From Lactarius indigo (lineage: Eukaryota; Basidiomycota; Agaricomycetes; Russulales; Russulaceae): 64,000 nt of DNA. The DNA lies in NCBI GenBank assembly GCA_025766275.1, contig JAFKAC010000005.1, positions 620,001-684,000 on the forward strand. Reading direction: 5' to 3'. Position 1 is the first letter of the stretch. Each line of letters begins with the position of its first letter. The notes beneath the pieces are model-generated. The model worked only from the letters and a program-made list of their open reading frames with translations, was not told the origin of the DNA and did not search any database. This document shows, piece by piece, positions 21,934-34,031 of the stretch. The position numbers were made by a program, and so were the translations under genes.

Positions 21934-22389
21934 TAGTGTTGCCATGGCTCAGCTCAAATTGGCTGAGCCAGCCAAGCTGAGCTGTTTTGAGCCGAGCCAA
22001 GCTGACACATCGGCTCATGACCAAAATTGGCTCAGCTCGGCTCATGAGCTGGCTGAGCTGGGCTGAGCCAGGCTTGATTGGGAATGACCAGATTAGGCAG
22101 GGCTTGCCTGGCTTGTGAGTACGTGTGAGTGGGTGAGAATGGATTCTGTCTGGCTGAGCCAGGAACGAGCTGGCCAAAAATGGAAAATATATTTGCTCAA
22201 CGTGTGTCCAGTGTCTGCTGAGGCTCTCAGAAGAAAACTGGGTAAGTCCTCTTTCTTGGTGTCTCCTCAGATGACCTTGCGCAAACTCTGACAAAAAATA
22301 AAATAAAACAAATGTTTTGGTGTAGACTACATAGTATAGAGAATACATTTTGTTTCTATCTACTGCCCGGGTGCAGCTGAATTGCAGCT

Positions 22390-23085
22390 GCATCGCCATC
22401 GTCATCGCTGTTGTCATCATGGTCGCCACAGTTATTGTAGTGGTTGTGGTGGTGGTCGCGGTCGCCATGGTCATCGTCATTGTCGCAGTTGTTGCGGTGG
22501 TGATTGTGGTTGTCACGATGGTGGTGGTGGTTGCCGTTGCCGTGGTGGTGGTGGTGGTTGCTGTGGTGGTAGTTGTGGTAGCGGTGGTGGTCATGGTCGG
22601 TGGTGGTCATGGTCGGTGGTGGTCATGGTCGGTGGTGGTCATGGTCGGTGGTGGTCATGGTCGGTGGTGGTCATGGTCGGTGGTGGTCATGGTCGGTGGT
22701 GGTCATGGTCGGTGATGGTCACGGTCGCCGTGGTGGTGGTGGTCGTGGTGGTCGTGGTAGTGGTGGTCGTGGTTGCTGCGGTCGTGGTCATGGTTGCAGT
22801 CATGGTTGCAGTTGCCATGGTTGTGGTTGTGGTTGTGGTTGTGGTTGCCACAGTCATGGTCATGGTCGTGATTGTGGTCACTGTGGTGGTGGTGGTGGTG
22901 GTCGCTGCGGTCGTGGTGGTGGTAGCGGTCGTGGTTGCGGTCGCCACGGTGGTCGTGGTTGTGGTCACGGTCACTGCGGTTGTCGCTGTTGTGGTTGTGG
23001 TCGCCATGGTCATGGTCATGGTCAACGTGGTCGTTGCTGTCATGGTGGTTGTGGTGGTTGTGGTTGTGGTCACAGTTGTTGCACC
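22390..23085. repeat. GTGGTGG-rich low-complexity block in the hAT element
   Basis: Degenerate GTGGT/CATGGTC repetition. Within it a 16-bp unit (TCGGTGGTGGTCATGG) repeats about seven times without change at about 22597-22712. All long frames here (V-rich, T-rich, H/D-rich) are by-products of the repetition. Confidence 0.9.
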
Positions 23086-23496
23086 CCGGGGCTGGTGGCA
23101 TCACTGTGGCTGCCTTGGGGGGCTTGGGGGTTCGGGGCGACGTTATCGCAGGGCAGGTCCTGCTGCTGCCTTGTGACCTGCAAGGGTGCATGTGTGGGCG
23201 AGTCAGTGAGCCAAGAAAAAGAAAAGAATCACTCACCTTATGGCCAAGAGAGAGGGTGGGTTGTAGACCTGTGCTGGTGGTTTGTGCTTGTGCTTGTGAG
23301 CACGAATGCAAGTTGCACAATGCAAGGGCAAGGAATTTTTGCAGCCACTGCATGTATGACGTGCATTCCCATGCTCTCATCTCGGCTCCTGCTGTCTGCT
23401 ACAGTCTCATCTCTCCTCATCTCTGCCCGATCTCAGCTGATCTACTTCAAATTGCTTCTTTGATTTTTTTTTGTACTACTCTTGGCTACATCTACT

Positions 23497-26400
23497 ATGG
23501 CTGGATCTAGGAAGAGGGCCCCTTCAACACCCAAGAGGACTCCAAAAAGGCCAAAGACCAAGAAGAGCCAGGTCAAACAGTGGGAGCTTCCTGGTGGTGC
23601 TTTGGAGATGTCTTTTCAGCTTGATGGTATGTGCTCATTGTTTTGATGGTATCCATACACTCATATTGTGTTAGTTTCATCCACAGCTGCTCAGACATCA
23701 GTTGCCAGTGCCAGACATGTGCACTTTAATCTAGGCTCTTCTGCAGCTTCAGGTGGCCCTCCTGGACCCTCACAGCAGGGAGAGGACCCCTTTGCAGGTT
23801 CTTCACCTGCTCAGGCTGCCAATCAAGTGAGTATCTATTTTATTAATTTTATAATCATTTTTTAACAAATTTAATACAGGGAGGCCTTAGCTCACCCCAA
23901 CCTGAGAACTTTGACCTTGGAAATGGGTCAGATGGCTCTCAGGAGGGTGGTGCTAATTTCAATAGCCCTCAGGAAGGCAGCTCTGACCCTCCAACTCCAA
24001 CTCGCTGCCCAAGGAGGGCTCAAAAAGCTGGTTCAAGGCTGGGCTCAGGTGATGATACCTTGAGGCTTTTTCAGGCTCTTGATGGGAAGAAACAGTGCAA
24101 GTTTTGCTTGTGAGTTTTTTATTTTTATTTTTATTTCTAAAAATTATTTTTGTAGGATACTTCATCAAGAGGATGCATCCATCAAAGTACACTCATATTG
24201 CTCCACTACTGCAACAGGTCCTCTGCAGTCCCATCTGCTCAATCACCATGCAGAAGAGTGGGTTACAGAGTGCCAAAGACTCAAAATTGAGCTGAGAGGT
24301 AAAGAGGGAGAAGAGGCTGTTGCAAGAGTTACTGGAGTTCCTGTAGAGCATCAAGCTAGGTGCTGCACTCCCTTCACTCAAGACAACTTTTTAGATGGCC
24401 TTGTGCAATTTATTGTTGCCACAGATCAGGTTTTTTATTTAATTTTTACTTTTTATTCCTTATTTAATGTTTTTTTTTTTTTTAGCCTATGATGATTGTG
24501 GAGAGACCAGAGTTCCACCACCTGTGTCTCCTACTCCACCCTGAGCTGAGTGATGCAGACATCCCTCACAGGACCACTATGCAGAAGCACATTGTGGAGA
24601 ACTGTACAAAGGCACTCCACAATTTGTCTCAGCATATTCAGGTAATGTTTTATTATTATATCTTAGTGCTTGAGGGCTAATTTCTATTTAGACAAGCTGC
24701 CTTGGGAGGGTCTCTTTTACCACAGACATGTGGACAGACCCTGACCTCAAGCCATACATGGCTGTTACTGCTCACTGGCTGAAGCAGATCCAGACTCAAG
24801 ATGGCCAGAAAAAGCTAACCCTTAGAGCTGACCTTATTGGATTTGTCTATTTTCCTGGGTCCCACACTGGAGAGAGGTTAGCTGAGGTCTTTCATTTTAT
24901 CATTACTAGGATGGGGCTTGAAAGAAAGGTAATGTCTACTTTATTTTATATATAAATTTCGACTAATTAATTTTGTTTTAAAATAAAGATTGGTTGGATA
25001 ACAACAGATAATGCATCCAACAACAGCTCTATGATGGAGGCACTAGAAACTCAGTTAAAGAAGCAATATCCTAATACTGGGTTTTCTGCAGAGCAGCGCC
25101 ACATCAGGTAAGTGTCAAACTATTTAATATTTTTTTGCTAACACTTTTTAGATGCTTTGCACATATTGTAAATCTTGCATGCAAGGCAATGCTTGAGGAA
25201 GCAGTTGAACTTGGTTTTGACCAAGTTAAAAGGCTTCAGCAAATTATTGTTATGTGAGCCTTTCCTTTTTTTTTTCCTTTTTTTTTCTTCTTTTTCCCTT
25301 CTTTTTTTCGAGTTTTTTTGTCTTTTTGTCTTTTTCTTTTTCTTTTTCTTTTTCCGAGTTTTTTCTTTCTTTTTTTTTTTTCTAATTTATTTATGATAGA
25401 TCTGCAACTCATCACAAAGGTGTGATATATTTTCTACAATTGCAAAGGAGTCAAATGTGCCTCCTTTGCAATTAATTCTTGATGTGGAGACCAGGTGGTC
25501 CTCTGCCTATTTAATGATCAAGAGGGCATTCATTTTGAGAGAGGTATTTTTTAAGCCATTTAATAAATTCTAATGCTAACTTTTAGTTAGGCAATTGATA
25601 GGTTTACTCAGGAGGGAGGGCCAGACCCATTAGATGAGGAAGATTGGGGGGTCCTTGGGGGACTTCAGAGCATTCTTCAGGTGTGCAGACATTTTCTCTC
25701 TCTGATTGTCTATTAATTTATTTATTAGATCCCCTTCTGGTATCAGCAATCACTTTCTTATGAGAAGATACCAACACTTTGTGGCACAGTTGCTGCATTT
25801 GAGGGCTTTTTAAAAACCCTGAATGACTTGGCAACTACCTTGGAGACTGAGAGACAGGATATTGGTCTTATTATTGGAAAAGCTTCAGAGAAGGTAGATT
25901 CATATTCTATGCAGGCCCTTGATATTCCAGTATATCAGCTTTCAATGGGTGAGTGGCTGTCTTAATATTCTGCATAATTTCTCATCTCATGTGAACAGTT
26001 CTTAACCCTTTGACAAAGCTTGAATGGTTCAAGCAACACTACCAATCAAATGTTTCTGAAGCAGTAAAGCGCCACCTCCTTGATGCAGTGAGTGTTTTTA
26101 ATTTAATCATGCTACTCTAAAACTAAAATTCTAAGTAGCTCAGACCATTGTACACACCATCTAGAGCCCCTACTAGATCAACTGTACCCCCTCCACCCCC
26201 TGAACCATTTGGTGGCATGCAGGCCACTTTGGCAAACCTTGGTATTGGCCCAATGCCTGTCTACAGACCACAGGCAAATACCTTAGAAGGTGAAGTTGAT
26301 GACTATCTAGCAGCCCCAGTCAAATATGCCAATATTCTTGAGTTCTGGCAGGTGTGTAGAATGGTTCATTTTGTTAGGGAGTACTGACAGTAGTTGGAAT

Positions 26401-26714
26401 GGCAGGAACACCAGAAAAAGTGGCCAACACTCTTCAAGCTTGCCATGGACTTACTCCCCATTCAAGCCACTTCAGTCCCATGTGAGCGTGTCTTCTCAGC
26501 AAGCAAGGAGACAGCTAGAGCCAGGAGGAACCGCCTTAAGCCAGGCAGCATGGAAGCCATACAGATACTCAAGTTCCAGGCAAAGTATAAAAGGGAGCTC
26601 AATTTCACTGAAGGGCTTGGAGAGAAGGATGAAATGGAAGAGCTGGAGGGAATGGAGGCAGTCAGACCAGTTGAGGACTTGAGGGCTTATCTCAGGGGCA
26701 TTAGTGAGCAGTAG
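23497..26714 (+). CDS. hAT family transposase, 819 aa, 14 exons, apparently intact
   Basis: Exons: 23497-23626, 23687-23826, 23880-24109, 24156-24429, 24486-24641, 24692-24928, 24989-25107, 25152-25248, 25400-25543, 25591-25680, 25729-25948, 25999-26087, 26139-26351, 26394-26714. They total 2460 nt with no internal stop. All introns are GT-AG; the donor at 25249 (GTTATG) is the weakest but alone keeps frame. The N-terminus is basic, NLS-like (KRAPSTPKRTPKRPKTKK). A BED-type zinc finger follows (CKFC...HLLNHH, split by intron 3). The catalytic region has TTDMWTDPDLKPYMAVTAHW, TTDNASNN, CFAHIVNLACKA and LILDVETRWSS. The C-terminal hAT dimerisation domain has LLPIQATSVPCERVFSASK. Cuts and pastes its own element; nuclear. 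The start is the first ATG before the basic stretch. Confidence 0.93.
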
Positions 26715-26984
26715 TTAAGAGGGATTTATTTTCAACAAGGCTATATACATGTATTTGTACCTAGGAATGAACTACATAAAAATAGGGGACCTGTGTGACT
26801 CACCTGGGGTGGCCAGAGAGGGAAAAGGGGGTGGGAAGAGAAAGGGGGGTGTGGAGGGGCAAGAGGAGGGTGCATGACAACTGTCTGAGGGTATCCGAGG
26901 GCATCAGAGGGTTGTCCGAGGGCCTTCTGAGGGTGTCCGAGGCATCCAGGGGCACGTGATGGGTGTCCAAAGGTGGGCAGGTGC
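26715..26984. other. hAT 3' untranslated region
   Basis: No gene. Includes short GAGGGTGTCCGAGGG-like repeats (26880-26950). Confidence 0.5.
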
Positions 26985-27770
26985 CAGCACCAGCAGTGAG
27001 GGTGGTAGTGGTGGCAGCGGCAACAGTTCCAGTGGCAGTTGCAGCAGCAGCGAGTGGTGGTGGCACCGGCGATGCGAGGGCGGTGGCAGCAGTGACAGCA
27101 AGGGTGGTGGCAGAGGTGACAGTGACGGCGCAGGCAACAACGGCAACAATATTGGCAACAATGCTGGTGATGATGGCGACAGTGCTGTCAGAGGCACCAA
27201 CGGCTGCGCAGTGGCCAGAGGAGCGGCGATGGGTGGCGACGGGCAGCGACCAGAGTGAGGGGCGGCGAGGGGCGACGAGTAGCGGCGACCAGAGTGAGGG
27301 GCAATGTGCAGTGGCGACCAGAGCGAGGGGCAATGAGCAGTGGTGACCAGAGCGAGGGGCGGCAAGGGGCGACGAGTGGCAACCAGAGCAGGCGAGGGGT
27401 GGTGAGGGGTGACAAGTGGCAACCAGAGCAGGTGAGGGGTGGCGAGGGGCGATGAGTGGCGACCAAAGCAGGCAAGGGGCAGCAAGGGGCGACGAGCGGT
27501 GACCAGAGCAGGCAAGGGGCGGCAAGGGGTGATGAGCGGCGACCAGAGCAGGCAAGCAGTGGTGAGTGGCAATGAGCGGTGACCAGAGCGAGCGAGGGGT
27601 GGCGAGTGGTGATGAGTGGTGACAAGCGGTAACAAGTGGCAACAAGCAGCAACCAGAGTGAGCGAGGGGCGGCAAGTGGCGATGAGCAGTGGTGAGGGGC
27701 AACCAGAGCAAGCGAGGGGTGACAAGTGGCAACCAGAGTGAGCAACGGTGAGAGCAAGCAGTGGCCAGAG
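26985..27770. repeat. G-rich imperfect tandem repeat block in the hAT element
   Basis: Repeated variants of AGGGGCGGCAAGGGGCGACG followed by GTGACCAGAGCAGG-like spacers, with many runs of three or four G. The proline/leucine-rich minus-strand frames are compositional and not called. Confidence 0.85.
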
Positions 27771-28156
27771 AGGAGAGAGCAACAAGGGCGGTGAGAGCAC
27801 AGAAAAGGCCAGAGGTCAGTGGGCAGACAACGCAAACAGCACGCAGACAGCATGCAGACCTCAAGCCAGTCTGTGCAGAGGAGGGATGACGGGGGGGATT
27901 CAAATCTTCAGACCTCACTCACTCAGGGCTTGACTTGTCTGAACAATTTGAGGGTCGAATTCACACGCGTTAGACCTCCAATGTGGTTTCGTTGGCTTGG
28001 CTGACTCAGGCTACCCAAAATGGTACAATTTCCTATTCATACTTTTGGGTGGCTTGAGCCAGCTCAATTTGGAGTGGCTCAGCTCAGCTTGTCCTTTTTT
28101 GGTCAAGCTGTGCTTAGCTGAGCCAAGCCAAGCTGAGCCAAGCCATGGCAACACTA

Positions 28157-28378
28157 CCCTTAGGTTGCAAGTCCACTCAAATTGGCATAAAAGGTCAGGT
28201 CCCTGTAGATGGTTGCAACACCAACCTGTGACACTGGGATTAGGGCCCTGGGAGTCCTGACAAATAAGGCAGGTGACTGTGGTTGCAAACCCACATGCCA
28301 AGGTGAGAAAAGGAAGGTCCTCAGTCAGTGTGCCTGGGAAGGCACTGAGGGGTTGGAAGGCAATGACAGCGTGGGAGG
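28157..28378. other. Spacer between hAT and the family E LTR
   Basis: No gene or repeat recognised. Confidence 0.4.
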
Positions 28379-29157
28379 TGTAGCAGTATGACTTATCGCG
28401 TACAACTAGACCAAGGGAAGTGTTAGTGAACTGAACTGGTAACATGCTCAAGCCTAGTGTGGAGACAAGTCATGCACTGAACGTACAGTCACAATGGAGT
28501 GGCCTATCACATGGAGTCCTTATGCAGGAACTCAGAAAGGCAGTGGTCACGCTGTGGTACGCTGAGTGGAGAACCAAGAGGACAAGTTAACATTTGGAGA
28601 AGTAAGGGAAGTACAAGGAGAATACGCACTTGAGTGGAGAACCAAGAGAACAATTTGGTTCCACTCAGGCCACTACATGAGGGTTTATATACTATGCTGT
28701 GGCTGAGTTCGAATTACTACTAAACCTTGTTACTAAAGGTAAGTGTAATAGTAATGAGTCAGATGCTGACACATTGTGTCTATTAATAGCCTTATCTATT
28801 GTGCTGACTGATGCACAGTCATTAAGGCTGACAGAACAATGACGTGTCTTTATCTATGAGTCATAACCCTATAACAACATAGTCTAGAACTATCTAGAAC
28901 CTTCCCTGCTTATTGTCCAATGAGAAACTACTTTACTTATGAGGAAGGTGACCTAGGAAGGTAGCGTCTAATAAGGAAGTTACTATCCCAGGATCACATG
29001 CTTGTTGATGCACATTTTGGCATCACATGACTAACCATCTTATCATATCTAATGATAAGGACTTGAATGTTTGAGCACAACATTGGAGTCTCGTATCTCT
29101 ACCAAATAAATCTGTAAAAATACGGAAAAATAGGGCAAAAATAGAGCATCTGTGACA
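28379..29157 (-). mobile_element. Solo LTR of family E
   Basis: 779 bp from TGTAGCAG to CTGTGACA with TSD GGAGG at 28374-28378 and 29158-29162. Same family as 12875-13650 and 47391-48145; CpG sites of the 12875 copy are often TG/CA here. Confidence 0.92.
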
Positions 29158-29162
29158 GGAGG

Positions 29163-29699
29163 TAGGGATGAGGTTTGGATGACATAACATACAGATGGAC
29201 CAGGAGACTGCACTTGGGACCTTACATGTCCCTACCTTACCTAACACACTGACTCTGACTGGGTTCCTCTGGGAGGTGCCCCTAGTGGGCAGGGTTTTAA
29301 ATCCCTCACCCCTACAACCTTATGTACACACCAGGTCCCCAGACCCATAAACTCTTCCCCTCTCACAATCTATGTGTAATAGCTGCCTGCTTACCCTTGT
29401 CTCAGTCCCTTTACATCCCAATTATAACATACGGTCAGGTATGCGGAGTAGACTGTGGGGTCTACAGGGCCCCCGGCGCAGAAGGTTTTGCCCTTCACCA
29501 TTATCACCAAATAGGGTAGCAGGTCAAGAGGCCAGATAAGCACACCCAGGAATATCCGATTAAGCAGTGAGGGAGTCCAGTATATACTGAGTTTCCACAC
29601 AGAGTAGTAGTACCGTACCATAGGACCAGCTTTGTATTAAGCACTGCCCTGGAATATAAATCAATTCAAAAAAAAAAAGAAAAAAGAAAAAAAAATTTG
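29163..29699. other. Unassigned segment ending in an A-rich tract
   Basis: No gene. The A-rich tract at 29669-29694 (runs of A broken by G) could be the tail of an old non-LTR insertion, but I find no flanking repeat or pol III boxes. Confidence 0.35.
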
Positions 29700-29759
29700 T
29701 GGGAGCAGAAGATATACTTGCTCTGCATCCCCCATACTGACCCAGAGGAGGGTTTTTAC

Positions 29760-31589
29760 AGAGAGGAGGAGGATGAGGAAACCAAAGGACAGTCAATTGT
29801 TATAATTGTGGAGGCAAAACAGGTGCAAGCCTTCTTAGGCCTCTGCAACTTCTATCAATGATTCATCAAGGATTATTCCACTATCACCTGCCCTCTATTT
29901 AACCTAACCAAGAAGGATGTTCCCTTCTCTTGAGAAACTACAGCAGAACATGCCTTCCACACCCTAATCCAATGCTTTGCAGAAGCTCCTGTCTTAGCCC
30001 TACCCAACCACTCCAAGCCCTTCTGACTCATTACTGATGCAAGTGACTTTGCCACTAGTGCCATCCTCAAGCAACCTGATGCCTTACAACAATGGCACCC
30101 TGTTGCTTTCCTGTCAAAATCTCTCCTTCCCACTGAATGCCACTATGAAATCTGCAACAAGGAACTCCTCACCATCATCCATGCTCTTCATGCCTTCTGT
30201 CACTACTTGGAAGGACATGATGACATCATGGAAATCTGGTCTGACCATGGCAACCTTGTCTATTTCACCACAAAACAAAAACTCTCTCATTGACAGGCCC
30301 AATGGGCTTTATTCCTCTCTTGTTTCCAGTTCATCATCATCCACAAGCCTGGTGCACAGAGTAAATCTGACATGATGTCTCGGCATCCAGACCATAAAAA
30401 TGGGATAGCAGATGAAGATGAAAAGCAAGTACTCCTGGATACAAAATATTTCTCTATCAATCCAGTACAAAGAACTGCAGTTACCATCCAAGGAGACACC
30501 ACCCTCTGACAATGCATCCAAGACACACAAACATACAACAAGGAAGTTAGTATGGCCCTAGAGTCCCTCTTAAAAAATGGCCCTCAATCCCTAGCCAAAG
30601 GCCTAGAAGAATGGAACTTAGAAGATGGCATCATCCTGTTCAAAGGACAAGTCTATGTCCCAAAGAATGACAACCTATGAAGAGATATCATCAAAACATA
30701 CCATCACCACATCACCACAAGACACCCAGGATGATGGAAGACCTATGAATTAATATCTTGAGATTTCTGGTGGCCAGGAATATGAACATTTGTTAAAACT
30801 TATGTTGATGGAAGTGCCACATGTCAAGCTATGAAAATCAAACCATGTACCCAAGTACCATTACAACCAAATGCAATACCCAACAAAATATGGGGAACCA
30901 TTACAATGGACTTCATCATGGACCTCCCCATATCCCACAACTACAACTCATTATTTGTGGTTGTCAATTGACTCAGCAAAGCAATAGTCATTTCCCCTTG
31001 TAACAAAACCATCACTGTAGATGAAACAGCCCAACTCTACCTAGAAAATGTCTGGAGACATACAGGCCTACCCTGACAAATTATGTCTGACAGAGGCCCT
31101 CAGTTTGCATCAAAAGTTATGCAAGAAATCTGGAGCAAACTAGGAGTTAAATCCACCATGTCCACAGCCTTCGATCCACAAAATGATGGAGAAACCAAAC
31201 ATGTTAACCAAGAACTTGAACAATACCTTCATGTCTTCTGCAACTTCCAACAAGATAATTGGGTAGACCTAATACCATTTATGGAATTTGCACACAATGC
31301 CTGACAACATAGTGCAACCCACAAGTCACCTTTTAAAGTATGGTATGGGTACAAACCTGAGTTTATTCCCCCCATCCACTTTGCCACCAAGATACCCACA
31401 GCTGAAGAAAGACTGAAAGCACTAAACCAAATCTGCTCAGAAGTCACAGCAGCCCTTAAAGTAGCAGCAAAAGTATGAGAGGTTCAAAAACATCCACTCC
31501 CTCTCATGAGTTCAAAACAGGCAACCTAGTCTGGCTAGAAGGGACCAACATCCACACTACCCACCCCAAAGCTAAACTTGCTCCAAGAC
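29760..31589 (+). pseudogene. Element G gag-pol remnant: zinc knuckle joined to RNase H and integrase
   Basis: CYNCGG (near 29800, one frame) runs straight into KQVQAFLGLCNFY (pol frame), so gag and the RT/RNase H boundary have been joined by a deletion. RNase H: TDASDFATSAIL, CNKELLTIIHALHAF, SDHGNLVYF. Integrase: CQAMK zinc-finger end, MDFIMDLPISHNYNS, IMSDRGPQFAS, FDPQNDGETKHVNQELEQYL. Many stops replace arginine or tryptophan codons, for example FYQ*FIKDYS and PFS*ETTAEHAF. It is a chromovirus relative of A and F but of its own lineage. Confidence 0.88.
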
Positions 31590-31924
31590 TGTCACGGTTC
31601 CAGTGGACTGTCATGACTTAGTTGTTTTCAGGTGCGGGAGTTGCAGTAGATGGCAACGAAAGATGGTTACTTGGCACACTCAAAGAGTTCACAAGTGAGA
31701 GGGAACAAGCTAGATTCAACGGACTAAGAGTAGACAAGCTGCTACTACCTTACTACTGGGTCTTTTATATCGTACAAACTGGTGTTTATCATGACTATTT
31801 TCTATAATTACAAAGCTCCTTTTGAGCTGGCAGAGTCATGGCCTATGTGGCAAGAAGTAAGAACGTGCTGGCAATTGATCATTATACGTGTCGTTGTGTG
31901 ACTGTGATGTCACGGGTTGTGACA
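31590..31924 (-). mobile_element. 3' LTR of element F
   Basis: 335 bp, TGTCAC...GTGACA. The minus strand just before it (31936-31925) reads GACGGGGGGCTA, the polypurine tract. Confidence 0.94.
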
Positions 31925-32833
31925 TAGCCCCCCGTCTAGGTGTGATCGTCTCAATTGCGGTTATCTAAGGTGGCAGAAAAGTCATAGTCATGCCTGAAAA
32001 TGTAATGTTGGGGTCGTTTGTAAGGGGTACTGTGGTGCTGGGTGCGGAGGTGTTGGGTGGCCTGCATGGATCGTTCTTGATCGACTGCGCGTCTGAGGAC
32101 CGTGAGCCATGCACAGTAAGTGTGTACGTGCATGTGTGTTGCAGAGATGTGACAGACACATTGGTTGGCGCATCGCTGGTGCGGTGTGCAGCATTCAAAC
32201 AAGAGGTGTTCCTCAGAGTCGCACCAGTTGCAGGCGGGAAGTCCATGGCAATTGTGATGGGACACTCGCTGGTCTTCGTCGTTAGTGGCGTGGGAATCTT
32301 CGTCGTGTAGAGAGGGAAATTGAACGTGTCAAGTGACCTGGACTGCTTGGGAGTAAGTGTGTAGGGGTTGTCATGGAGGTACCAGAAGGGCTAGTTTGGT
32401 GCTGATGATTGGTACGCGATGGTGATCCAACCTACGGTTGGTGTTGTTCATACAAACAGTGGCAAAAGGAAGCATAGATGGTAAAGGAGTTGGAAGATAT
32501 GGGAGTAGACGTGCCGCAATACGTGCATTGGCAATGCGGGTGTCGATCTTGTCTGCTTCAGTGCTCCATTTGGTCCACACGCATTCTGTTTCGTGCATGC
32601 ATTGCATGAGATGGTCTTGTCGTGCCACCAACACACGCAGTCAATACACCTTGGCGCTGGCTCCTGGATCTGCTAAAGAGTATAGTGCCACATCAATGTC
32701 CCTGCACGCTGTGTGGTCTGGTCGGAAGATGTTGCAGTAGACACTAGGGTTGACAACTTCTCGTGGTTCTGTGTGTGGTAGAGCGTACAGGGGTCCATAA
32801 TACACCGGTTTACCTCGTCCCTCGGTAGCAACT

Positions 32834-34031
32834 TGTTGATAAGTGACCCTTGTGCACTTAGTGTTATGATCCGACGCTTCGGACCTAAGTCACAGTATGT
32901 CTCCACCCTGCCTTTCCCCTTCTGTACTATACCTTGTTACCAAAGGAGCTACTATTACTAGTGGCGCTGTTGCTTTGATCCAAACTTCTGTTTACTCCGT
33001 TTACTTTCTTTGATATTGTGTGGACTTGTGTTCATGTTGTTTGGAACCCTGTCCTATATAAACCTGTACCATAGACCGTAGGAAGCCAGACTTGGCTTCG
33101 TTTGCAATCTAGCAACCTTGCCTTCGTACTTTGGTGTGACCTCGCCTTATCCCTCTCTTCTTGTGCATCCCCTACCTCAGTCCCTAACCAGGACACTTCG
33201 AAGTCTTTGCAGTTGAACTATATCAACACGTTACACCTGTTATACTCTGTGCACTAGCAAGATCAAGTGTAGAGAAGTGTTAGACACTTCGGACGAGGAG
33301 TCCTACACAACAGAGTAGTGCTGCACCTTGTGCCACACTTTTATCACTCGTATTTCATAGCAATAAGACAACAGAGGTCTTCGCTTGATACTTGTGTGAT
33401 TCAGAACCTTTAGAACCCACGCCCCTGCTAGGGCGTAACACTTAGCGGCTCATACGGACCGGACTTGCAGCATGGACTGCTTTAGATTAGATTAATTGGA
33501 CTTGTAGATTACATAGATTTGATCTGAACAATCTAACACTTATCATTGTGTCATGTATGACATCACTGTACAATGACATCGTGTAGACTACTCTGGACTC
33601 TTCATTGTACTTCATCCTTTGTTCTCCTTTTAACGATATCCTTATTGTAATGTCACTATGATATCATTCTTGTCTAGACTCTCCTTGTTCTGCACTCCTT
33701 GTTCTCCATTAGCACACTCCTTTGTCCCACATGTAGAACAACGTCCCTTGTACTCTGTGACCCTATGTTACTTCTCTTGTACTAGTGTCACTCTCCTGTA
33801 TAGTATAAGTAGTAGGCTTGTATGCTCCTGGTCCACATCAGTTCCTCACTGTTGTGTGCCAGGTATGTTTCCTCTTCTCCAATGTGATATCAGTTCCTCA
33901 CTGTTGTGTGCCAGAACACTTCTGCTTTACCTTGCTAGATTTCGTGTTGCTGCTTTCCAGCCACCCAGTCTATCTCACCACAGAACACTTTGTCCCTCTG
34001 TGAGTATGCTATCTATGTGTGCTGTTCATCA
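32834..34031 (+). mobile_element. Family B LTR in element F, carrying a family H LTR
   Basis: TGTTGATAAGTG...CTGTTCATCA, 614 bp without the inner insert. Flanks CAACT and TGACT share only the last three bases, so the TSD is decayed or lost. Long form, with a duplicated TTCCTCACTGTTGTGTGCCAG segment (33841-33914) separated by a GTATGT...ATATCAG stretch. Confidence 0.88.
32862..33440 (+). mobile_element. Solo LTR of family H
   Basis: 579 bp, TGTTATGATCCG...GGCGTAACA, TSD CTTAG at 32857-32861 and 33441-33445. TATATAA at 33055; 34 nt downstream begins GACTTGGCTTC, whose TGGCTTC pairs with GAAGCCA (33082-33088) across a 4-nt loop. Confidence 0.92.

Larger units (their letters stand above)
21934..28156 (+). 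mobile_element. hAT DNA transposon, 6.2 kb
   Basis: The ends are perfect 16-bp inverted repeats, TAGTGTTGCCATGGCT (21934-21949) and its complement (28141-28156). Both subterminal regions are packed with GGCTGAGC/GCTCAGCC-type motifs (about 21950-22080 and 28045-28140), the usual layout of transposase-binding sites in hAT elements. The only gene is the hAT transposase at 23497-26714. Repeat blocks at 22390-23085 and 26985-27770 fill the sides. The 8-bp TSD expected for hAT is not visible: GGGGGGGG on the left against CCCTTAGG on the right. Confidence 0.92.

Noticed and set aside
22350..23463. Long V-rich, T-rich and H/D-rich open frames on both strands
   Set aside because: They arise from GTGGT/CATGGTC repetition; the reading is repetitive in every frame and no exon signals or domains are present.
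26800..27918. Proline/leucine/serine-rich minus-strand frames of 221-372 residues
   Set aside because: These are shadows of a G-rich tandem repeat block at the 3' side of the hAT element; three overlapping frames are all open, as expected from composition.
29163..29699. Second SINE or LINE tail suggested by the A-rich tract
   Set aside because: No pol III boxes, no reverse transcriptase and no flanking direct repeat could be identified.
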